Assembly (NCBI GenBank): GCA_028015205.1
Contig: JAPWFG010000015.1
Span: 1,860,001 to 1,924,000, forward strand
Direction: 5' to 3'
DNA from: Mytilisepta virgata
Lineage: Eukaryota; Mollusca; Bivalvia; Mytilida; Mytilidae
Length of the DNA stretch: 64,000 nt
Below the pieces are notes generated by a model that worked only from the letters and a program-made list of their open reading frames with translations, ran no database searches and was not told the origin of the DNA. The translations under genes were made by a program, and so were the position numbers. Shown here piece after piece: positions 25,001 to 37,000 of this stretch. How positions within the stretch are numbered: the stretch's first letter is position 1; each line of letters opens with the position of its first letter.

Positions 25001-28000
25001 AAACAGGACATAAATACCCATCAGTATGGGTGTCGTATATCGTCCTACACTGGTAGGGCATCGTGGCTTAGTGTTATTTCCATATAAGAGTGGGTTAAAG
25101 CTACATTCAGGTTCTTCATCTGCAAAAAAAAGGTCGTATATAAATACAATATAATTCTAATTCAACGTTGTTTGTATCATTGATATTCTTTGGACGGCAT
25201 TGAAAATTTCAAGACATCAATTTGCAATTTGAAACTCTGAGAAGACAGTATGTGAAAAGCGTCACTCCAGGATATAAAAAAAACACTTTCATTTAAAAAT
25301 CTTTACGCTTGCATTAGAATAGAGATAACAGTATTGTATTTTAATATTTTCCGGCATCCATTTTGATTTGATGGTTGCAAACATCCGTTTAGTGGCTCTG
25401 TTAACGCGTCGCCAGTAAATTTTGATTTGATGGTTGCAAACATCTGCTTAGTGGCTCCGTTAACGCATCGCCAGTAAATTCAATTTGCATATTATATACA
25501 ATAAAATAGTGATCTCCTAACTTACGCTCAATTTCCTCAATAAATAACTCTCCATACAAATTCCAATACCCCATTCTGAGTAGTTTCATGAAGAAGTCTG
25601 CAGATAGACTAGACTTTGGGTAAAGAATTGAGTAAGCTGCAATCGAGTATGACATCACAAATACCATAAGGATTATTATGAAATATGATAAATCATAAAA
25701 CTGAAAATAGAAATTATTACAAAGAATAAGAATACAAAGCAATGAGAAACCAGAGTGAGTTATATTTTCCTAACCAATGTAGGTAAGGGAGATAATAAAT
25801 TTGTCTCCCTTTTAGCCTCAGGACAAAAGGGAGAGAATTTAATTATCTCCCTTATCTACATTGGTTAGTAAAAGATAACTCACTCTGATTCCTCATTGTT
25901 TTGATGAAAGCATTAGATTTTTTTTCAGAACATTTATATTTAAAAATGTTGTATTTATATAATTTTTTTTTCTTTGACTTTTATTTCTCTTTTGTTTCAA
26001 TTTAAATAATTTTTATTTGAAACAATTCTGTACTTTAATGTACTCTGAAAGTTTACAAACTAAATACCATGTTTCCAAGTTTGCCTCTTTTATGTGTTTG
26101 CAACATCTTTTATATACATGTAATTTTCCTCACATTTTTTAGGACGAACATTTTTGGTATAAAAATTTTGACTGTGCACATATTAATTGAACAGTAATTT
26201 TGATCAGAAGTTAATATAAAAATAAATATGCAAATCCAACTGGAAAATGGAGATAACCGAATGTGATCTAACTACACAGTTATAATCTACACAAAAACTG
26301 CCGAAATCTGTTTGACTTACTGAAGTTTGTTCAAGTACGGAACATTTCTAATGCCATATCGTATACAAGTTGGTACAACTGCTTATTACCATGAAATGTT
26401 TTTTAATCAAAATTAAACAGGTTAATCACTAATTAACAATAATTATGACATATTTATTACAACGAATTGTAAACATTTACCTAACATTTTCTAATCTATT
26501 TTTATCAAAAATGTAGTGTTATCATTCATGTCCATTTAATTATTGAGTTTGAGTTTTCAATGGTAAAATACACAATTCTATCATTGTTGGGACAAAAACT
26601 TTTGTTTGACTTTTCGAGAATTTGGTGTTTTGAGAAACAAGGGGTTTTAACATGAAAATAAAGGTAAAACAGTTCAAGCCATTAGTGATGTTTGAGAAAT
26701 CCAAATTTGAGCTAGCCAAGTCTGACTGTACATGAATACGGAATTTCATTATGAAAGTAATGCCTCAGCATTAATTTTATAGACAGCATGTTGAAAATGT
26801 CAGAAACACAAAAATGATGTCTTCATTTTACCATTTAACTAGACCTACCATTCTTTCTATCATGATCAGAATTGGTCCTAACTCTCGATTCACTGAGAAT
26901 ATATGAAGAATTCTAAAGAAAAATGTGATAAAATTCACAGCATAAACCACTCTAGCTGCCTCGAGGGTATTATCATATGGAAGGAATCGTAAAATTAACG
27001 CGGTAATAAACAGCACTATTGTCACAACATCTACGACATTCCAGTAATCTGTGATATAACTTCTAAACTTTGTCTTTACTGTCGATGACGTCCCTGTTGC
27101 AAACTAAAAATATAAAAAATATTTTTCTTAAAGATTTAAATTTATTTTTTCCTGTTTTAATAAATTCAGACTGGTAACATTCAATAAAAACCTGGTTATT
27201 GTATTTCATAAATTAGAATTATTTCAATATTTTCATTACGACTGAAATTATAATATAAAAATTATATTCCTAGAAAAACTCAGAACACTTCGAAATGTTA
27301 TTTTGGCACATAAAAAAAAATCATATTAGTCCAAGATATGGAAATGCCTTAAATTTAAAAAATAATTTTAAGCCATTTTGTCAAAAAAATACTCTAATAT
27401 GTTTCAGAAGTACATAAAAAATATGTTTCTCATGCAACATTTCTATATGGTGGATTCCATAATTTTCATTGAACATCAATTTTCATGAGTGCCATGAAAG
27501 TATTAATTGAAGCATATGACAAAATATATATTTTATAATGTGGTAAAGCCACAAATTTAATACTCTCTAAACAATTTTTCACAAAACCATTAAAATTGAT
27601 ATTCACAAATACACACCTGCCTATCTCTCTCATGCATAACAAATGATAATGTTAAATATCCACATTATGTTAAATATCCACATTATGTTAAATATCCACA
27701 TTATTTTGCTTTAATAAAAACTTCCAGGAATTTGATTCGATGTAATATTTCCTTGGCATGCTAAGTTCAATTCTTGTTAATTAAATATGAGTATAGCTGC
27801 AAAATCCGCTCTTAACATATCTTCAATCTCTTTCATAGCCAATATTTTTTTGGAACAGATTTTGCAACCATCATTGTATGAATATAAATGAGATAATACA
27901 CTCACACTGAAATTATTTCATCGAATCACATTCCCCCCAATTTTGAAATTACTTGGCGTATTGTAAAAATTTTAACAATAACCAATTGTTATGAATTAGA

Positions 28001-31000
28001 CAGATAAGTGGGCGTAAAATATAAATAAATCATTAGTATATTAAAATGAAAACCGTCTAAAAAAACATCAATACTGGTTTATTAAGAATTTTATCTCAAA
28101 TGTGCAAAGTATTAATATAACATAAAAAATAAACAATAAATCAAGCAAAAATCAACAAGCTATCTGAGTGACATCAAACCCTTTTTTCTTTCATTACTGT
28201 TTGGGGCATTTCTACCTTCAACAAACTAAGAACGGATTGGAAGATCCAGTAAATACCCATTGAATTCAGTACAAAACAGAAAAGGATATTGGAACCAAAC
28301 TGTTTATTTGTGTATAATTATTTGGCATTTTCAAATGTACTTTTTGAGATCCAGAAAAGAACAGTTCTATTTTCTTAGCAACTGTGGATGGGTACAACAC
28401 CTACTAGCCCTCGTCCTGATATGCACCTGGCTGCAACTGGATGTTTAAAAAATAATTCATCCATCCTACTAGCCCTCACTACTTTAAACAAACTAACATT
28501 GAATGAAAAAAATACATTAATGCCACTTTTAACAAAAACGCCATTTTTAAATTTAAGAATAAAAACTAAAAGAAAAAGCAATAACAAATTTGTAATAGCT
28601 TTAGGAGTCAGCATAGATTACATTTTGGATCCAGAATAGGTACAATTTTGTATCAAACAAATATGTTTTGATATAGCTTATTATCTCCCTTGGTTAATTA
28701 TTTTGGTAAAGGCAGTTGCATGTTTTAATCCTATTCTGTGCCCATACCTAAATAATATTCTTCTATTAAATCTTTCTTAAAAAGCACTCTATAAAATGTA
28801 AAAATTAAAAGAATGTTTACATATCTAGATTCTTTTGAAGATGTTGTGGCAGATATCACTCCCTCAGAGTTCCTCACTTTCATCCTCTGAGCAAAATGTG
28901 GGTTCAAAAACTGCATGTGTAGTTGAAAAATAAGTTATATTATTACATATGAAATACATTCATACTGAAATATAATTTTACACCAGAGAAATAAAAACCA
29001 AATATTTTTTCACTCATGAAACTTGATATATTTTCAGTGAAATTTATTTTGGTATGATTTCTCTAGTGAAATTCACTAGAGAAATAAATCCCAAACAGAT
29101 TCCAAATTACTAAGTGATGTAAAGGGGAGACAACTGATTCTGCCATCGTCTTTGCTACATCACTGTAAATTTAGAAATTGTTATGTGACAAATTTGACAG
29201 GATGAACATCACAATCATAATACTCAAATTTTAATTTTGATAATTAAATATTTTTTTTGTTACAAATACAGGATTTACATTAATTTCAATTTTTGTCAAT
29301 TTTCTCAATTTACAGTGTGCAAATTTAAATTCATGGTAAAAAACTAGAAGATGTAATGTGAACTTTGAACCTTTCACAATACAGCTTAAATCTGACTAAC
29401 CTAACCACAATTAAAATATTCATGATTAAGGATGATCGCTGGTCTAATAGGAACTAATAGGAAATAAATAGGATTTGAAATAGGTGTTTTAGTTTGAGAG
29501 AACATATGAATAGTAAACAAATAAGCAAGAAAAAAATATAGTTTCATGTGCTCATTTTAGAGCTATAAGGCCTTGAAAATTTGCAGGAAATGGGTTTTCT
29601 CTGGATTTTTCATTTTCTTTGAATTGACACCTTCAGTCTCTCAAAGATGTATGAAAAAATAAAAAGGATTTCATAAAATTTTGTCAAATACCATTTTAAG
29701 GTATACATCATTGAATTATAAAAGAAAAAGTGGGGGTTCATGGGCAAAACATTTCATGTTTAAAAAATGGATAAAACCCGAGGATTCCGAAAATCTGAAA
29801 AAAAAGACCAAAACATGATAAGAAATATTCCTTTCATTTCAGTCACATTAAGACCTAAAAAAGCATTGAGGAATGGAAATAAATATGCAAATTCTTAATG
29901 GTCCTGAGACAATATATGCGATAATTTATTAAATACCATAAAATTTGTTTTTTTTTATTAAAGGGAATAACGAAATACAACGGGAAAAATTCCATGCTGT
30001 ACAAGACACGAATGCAACAATATACTACTGTGTGTCCCACATAAAATAAATTTGCTTTTTTTTTTGGAAAATCTTTTAATACTGTCTGTAAATTATTGAG
30101 CAGATTTTGAAATTTTTGTGTACAAATTGCTGATATTTGCTGGGTTCCCTTACTTTTCAGAAGAAAAAAATCCCCAGGGTTTTCACTCATTTTTTACTTA
30201 TGGAAGGGACTATGCATCTCAGATTTTTACTAACAAACATTTTTGAAATCATGAATAGTTTCGCCCCATTAAAATTAATCCATTAGTATAAACTCACTGC
30301 AGAACCTGCTGGTCCAAAGCTGTGTAGGGATGAAAAAATAACCAAAGGGAAATAATCTATTTTACCTAATGACTTCTGGTCAAGGCTTTATCATGGTTTT
30401 TTTTAAATTTCATTTACGTTTCATGGCCTTGAATGCATGAAATTAAATTCCCAGGTCATCCCCGTTTTCCTGAATGTGTGGGAACCCTGTGTTTGAATAT
30501 CTGACGTCACCACATGTAAATGTGATGTTACCGAACTAATGCAAGCTTTCTTCCAAAACTTTTACCATGTTAAATGTGTGCATTGGCCTGATTTTTTTAC
30601 TGAAATGACATGTTAGCAGAGCCATGAATATTTCATCAAGAAATCAGTTTTCAAAGAGGAACATACAGTAAATCTTAATACTCTAAATTTGGAAATTATT
30701 CAAGACTTCAACGATCAACAAAAATGCCTTTCCAAATTAACTGAGTATGTAATTCAAATGACAATTTGTATCAAGATATCAACTCAATTAGTTAACCATT
30801 ATGCGAATGAGGTTTTTTACTTATTGTTGTGTATTGTTGCATCCCAATAACAAGAAACACATGGGTGTTGTGAATTATATGTGGTAGGGAACAACATAGT
30901 ATCATTCATGATTCAAACACATCTTACAGAGTTTCTTCTAGGCTATCCACAAAATACAATATTAAAATGCAGCAAGGTATTTTGATTAAGAAGGGGTTCT

Positions 31001-34000
31001 TAATTTTGCTTTTATTACTGTCTATCATACACAGGCAATAATGCCACATGTGCACCTGCGTGACACATGTGTTTCACATGTGTGTCACACGCATGTGTGA
31101 GAGGTTTTATGCCATGCATGTGACACATGGGTGCAAAATGCATGTGTTAGACGTTTCATGCCATGCATGTGGCACATGTGTGCAAAATGCATGTGTTAGA
31201 GATGTATCATGCCACGCATGTGACACATGTGTGCAAAACGCATGTCATACACATGATTCTCAAATGTGATCATGCGTTTCAGTTGAATTTTATGCGTTAG
31301 AAAACACATCTGTGATACATGCGTTTTCAAACACATGCGTGGCACACGCATTTTCAGATACATGTGTACATGCCCTTCACATGCATGTCTCACAAATGTA
31401 TTACATGCGTGGCATAAATCGTGCATGTCACACATGTGACACACCTGTGATACATGCTTTCCAGGTTCATGCTTGACATATATTTAGCATTTTTGCCTGT
31501 GTAAACTGTCAACATTTATTCTTTATCATTTTGAGTTTTTAGTATCATAAACTTTAATCTAATTTTCATTATCAACCAATTTACAAAACATTTCACAATT
31601 TGGTATCACTTTTTTGTCCAAAATACTGATATTAGATTGGAAAAAATAACCAGCATTGCCTTTGTATGATGTGGCCTTTTTTAAAACGTGTATCTGATAA
31701 CATATAGGTATTTCAAAAAGTTATTTTTTTAAAGAAAAAAGCATTCTGATATAACATGAAACATGAAATATTTTATTGGCATTAATACGAGGCAGACATA
31801 ACACCAGATTGAACAAAATACTGGTATGCTCAAAGATTAAACTTTTGAGAGACTCTTAATGTGAAAATAATTATTAAATGATTGTTTTTTTCTGAAGAAT
31901 GATTGGTAAGAATAAAAATATCATTTCTTATACAAATAATCACCTGTCGTATTTCCTCTGCAAGAATACTGACGACCCAGACTATTAATACAATTTCTAC
32001 TACAGACACTGACGAGTCAAACTCTACCAGTAACATGTAGGCAAATAAGACTAAAAACACTATGTAGGAAATCTAAAACAGAAAATAGAGAATACTGTAA
32101 TTATTTGCGATTTTTTGTTATTTTTTAGGATTTTACGGGCAGCTTCTTTTTGATGAAATTTTCTGCTAGTTTTGTGGTTTGGATTCTTGATCCTTGGAAA
32201 CAACCACATGACCACTCTAGATTTGATTTATTTATTTCTATGGGGTTTTGTATAATTGATTCATATTTATGTAATAGTACTAGTTCATCAAACAATCAAT
32301 CCACATTATGCACTGGAATGGTGCATTCATTGAGCATTGCTGGCTAAGTGTGAAGACACCGAATGAATGAATCATTCCAACTTGGTCATATTTATACACA
32401 TCGTTACTCATTTGCACAGGGAACTCTTCATTCAATGATTGCTCCTGTGTTGGTTGGGAAAGTATATTTTGGCAGCCTTTTGGTTGATATTGAAATAACC
32501 AATTTATTTTTCAGTTTCATTCATTATTGGCTTGTCCTTATACTGTATCAGAAAGTCAGATGTTTTGTATTTTCCCGATCGTCATTTTGAAGTGTGTTTG
32601 ATGTAATATATCGTAAATCTCTTATTATTTATAAAACCAGGAATATTTGATGACTTAGTTATTAATTCTATAAGGCCTATAATTTTAAAAATTATTTTAT
32701 TAGAATCCTTACCACATTATGAACAAATGTAATCACAGGAGCTGTGTAAAAATAATATAATTTTCTCACAGGGGAAATATTTGGAGGCTGGTTCCTTTCT
32801 TCTCGTCTGAAATACAACTATTTCTTATTACGTCATAGTATTTTTTTGGAGCAACTACAGTGTCTAAATTACAAAATAAATTTTAAAATGTCATAAATTT
32901 TAACTTTTTCCTATTGCTGGAATCAAAACCATGATATCATATATAAATTAAATTACCGTATTTTACGGTGTATAGGTCGATATTTTTTTCCCAGAAAATT
33001 GTTTGGTCGACCTATACGGTGTTTCGACCTATCTGTGTCCAAAATCGAAAATTGTCTTGGGGAAAAATACCCACCGGCAAGAAAAATAGTCACAGAATTT
33101 GATTTGTTTTTTGTAGAGCTTGCTGGCAAAGATTTTTGGAGCAATGGTACTGCTGGGATGGCTGCCGTTTATATTAACAATGTAATTAAGTCAAATAAAA
33201 TATATTTAACATGAATTTGTGTTGTTTATTTTTACGATTTTGTCAAGGAGGAACTGCATCATGTAACAATAAAAAAAAAAATATTCGGGACAACTATGAA
33301 TAAAATACGTTTTTTATTGGGATGGAAACATAATTTATGCATTTTTTTTATAAATAAATGTAGTTTCAGAAATGTGAGAATAATAATATTTTTAATCACT
33401 AAAGACAACTGTTCATTGAATACCCAATGAAATCTGGATTAACAAGTTTGTTTTGATTGTAAATAAAGAACAATAACTCTTATTCACACCTGCGCAATGA
33501 TTCACCGGTTTGAAAAAACATGGCGAGTAAACACATGTCAATTGAGTGGAAAGTCAAATTTTACATTTGTTGTCAAGGTTTTTTATTTCAGAAACTTATT
33601 GTTTGTCTAAAAAAAAAGAAAACAAACAACACTAGGTCCCAATTATTTTTTTATTTATTCAAAAAACATGATTACACAATAAATGATGGATACAGAGTTA
33701 CTGAGCTAATACTTACCCATACTTACCGATGTTTTTCTGTGTCTAGAAGTCGTTCATCTCCGATCGACCTATACGACGCCTCGACCTATCTGATACTGAA
33801 TCCCAACTTTTACCCCAAAAAGAGCAATTCGACCTATACGGCCTATCGACCTAAACACCGTAAAATACGGTAATGATTAATCCACCAGTGATTAATCCAC
33901 CAGCAAAATTAGGACTAGGTGTATACATACACAAGTTATATGGAATACACAAACAAAACAGTCATACATGTAACTATTTGAATAAAATATAATATCAAGA

Positions 34001-37000
34001 TCAGATGATATTTTTCTGGCTGACATGCATGCTGTGGTGTCTTATCCAATACGGGGTTTTCAGTACAATACAGACTCGTACAATATTGTCCATATTGTAC
34101 ATTACACTGTATGATAACCTATTTATTATCATCTACAATGGTAAATGTAAATTGTTTTGTTGATTACTAAAGAAAACTAGAGGCTCCCAGGAGCCTGTAT
34201 CACTCACCTGGATTCAATTTGCCAATCAACACCCATAAAAGCATGTAAGAAACAAATGTCTGTATATTAGACATATAATTCTGAAAGAGGACAATCTAAT
34301 AACCATGACTTGCAAGTCTGGTTCCAACTGGCTGAGTGCTTTCAGACAAGATTTTTGAAATGAATTTTCCCATCAGGTGCTATGTTAAACTAAGTTAGGC
34401 TGCTGCAGCCATCTTGGTTGATCGTCCGGGTCATCGGACACAATTCTGAAAAAGGACCATCTATGGACCATTGCTGCTAAATTTGGTTCCAATTGGCTAT
34501 GTAGTTACATAGAAGAAGATTTTTTAAATCTACCCCCCTTTTCTATTTTTAGTAACAGCATCCATATGGGTTGGAAGTCGGAGATGCTGGACATAATTTT
34601 GGAAGGGCGCCATCCAAGGACCATTCCACCAAAGTTTGGTCCCCATTGGCCAATTTTTTTAATCAACCTATGAGAAACAAGAATTGCCCATAATGGCCAT
34701 GTTTGTTGCCCAATCTGGACGAAATGAAGAAAATTGTAAAGTACCTCAAAAAGATGCTTCCTGTCAATTTTCGTTCAGTTTTTTAGAGGAGAAGATTTTT
34801 TTATATCAGCCAATCAGAAACAAGAACTGCCCATGGTGGCCACAATTGTACTCCGATCAGGATTAAATTATGAAAGTTTGTAAAGAACCTCCTATAGATA
34901 TTTCCTGTCAAGTTTCGTTCCATTTGGCCAAGCAGTTCCAAAGAAAAAAAATTTGTTTTTTAATCAACCAATGAGAAACAAGAATTGACGGCTATGTTTG
35001 TTGCCCGATCAGGACAAAATGAGGAAACTTTGTAATGAACCTCCCATAGATGCTTCCTGTCAAATTTCATTCCATTTGGGTGAGCGATTTCAGAGGAGAG
35101 GATTATAATAATCAGTCATGGTCTAAGATGTGAGATGGGACAATTCCACCTAAGGGTTCACATTTTCCAGTCAGAAACGAGGCTTGTCCTTCGGTAGGAA
35201 AATTGGTAATCCTTGTCAATTAAGAACACACCCCGCCACAGGTGAGATTGAAACTCACAACCTCAGCGTTGACAGGCTAGTGATCATTAGTAGTCATGAC
35301 AAACTACCTAGACCACTCGGCCACCGAGGCACCTATTGGTATTGAGAAATTGGGTTCAATTTTTTAAACAATAATAGGTCTCAGTATTTTTTTTTTTTTT
35401 TTTAATTTCTAATTACATACAGATTGTTTGCTTGAATTGATATCACTGTTTGCTGTCTGGGTAAGCCAGGTTTCAAGCCATCCTCCTGAAATATGAAAAC
35501 AACACCTAAATAATAATTCCTTATTTCATGACGTTCCATTCGACCAATTTTGAGTCGAACATTTATTACTAGAATATGTATTATGATTGAGCAGATGTAA
35601 ATAAACATATATTATGTTACACAATAACAGAGATTTAGCCAAAGTTAGTTTGGAATATGTTGATTGTTTATTAATAAAATGCATTTTAATAGTACCATTT
35701 ACCTTTCTCATTTCTGCCCCACAATTTTTTTATGTTGTTTTTTGTCTTGTTATAGAAATTACCAGTATTTAGCAAAATTCAAAAATAATAGAATAACTAA
35801 GGGTTCATTCCTTGTATTGCACATGGTAGATCCCCTTAGCTAATATTTGGCTTCCTATTTCGGTATTTTTGGTTATGATTGCTTCTTGTTTAAAATTAGT
35901 TTGGTTTTTGGTCTTCCAAATGTTTCGGTTTTAATGCTGCTGATGAGAGGTAACTCCTTGAAATGCGTCGTATACAGCATAGTATAAATTTACTATATCT
36001 AATATTAGTATCTTTTGATTGTTATTATGAAGGAGCCACTAGAGAAACTTGTACATGTATTAGTAAGTAATGTTATAAATGTTGACTTTTGAAAATCAAT
36101 GTCAGATAATAAAACGGAGATACTACATAACTAGAGGCTCTAAAGAGCCTGTATCGCTCACCTGCACTGAACTTTTCATCTTGAGCAGGACTAAAGATTT
36201 GGCTGGTTTTTCTATAGGATTCTATGTTAAACTAAGTTTGGCTTTGGGAGCCAAGATGGTTCACAGTCTAGGTCAATGGACACATTTCTAAAAGAGAACC
36301 ATCTAAGGACCATTGCTACCAAGTCTAGTTCTAATTGGCTTACTGGTTTCAGACCAGAAGATTTTTGAGTGAATTTCCAATAGGGTTAAACTAAGTTCGG
36401 CTGTGTCGGCCATCTTAGTTCAAATTCCACGAAATCAGACAATTCTGAAAGAGGACCTCCTAAGGACCATTGCTGCAAAGTCTGGTTCCAATTGGTCAAG
36501 TGGTTTCAGACAAGAAGATTTTTCGATGAATTTTCCCATAGGGCCTTATGTTAAACTAAGTTAGGTTGTGGCAGCCATCTCGGTTGACAGTCCAGGTCAT
36601 GGGACACAATTCTGAAAGAGGACCATATAAGGACCATTGCTGCAAAGTCTGGTTCCAATTGGTAAAGTGGTTTCAGACAAGAAGATTTTTCAATGAATTT
36701 TCCCATAGGGCCCTGTGTTTAACTAAGTTTGGCTGTGGCTGCCATCTTGTTTAACAGTCTGGGTCATCAGACATCATTCTGAAAGAGAACCTTCTAAGAA
36801 CCATTACTGCCAAATTTGGTTGAAACTGGCCTTGTAGTTTCATAGAAGAAGATTTTTGAAATTCATCCCCCCCTTTTTTTTCTATTTTTAGAAACAGCAG
36901 CCATGTCAGTTGCCAGATATAAGTTTGGAAAGGGGCCATCCAAGGACCATTCCACCAAAGTTTGGTTCAAATTGGCTCAGTTGTTTCAGGGAAGTTGACG

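Noticed and set aside
29855..30190. 111-codon minus frame as an extra exon between exons 19 and 20
   Set aside because: Exons 19 and 20 already join in phase, and this frame lacks motifs and good splice sites.
33520..33873. 117-codon frame as a transposase
   Set aside because: It lies in a TIR element, but I see no DDE or helix-turn-helix motif and its end runs through the terminal repeat.
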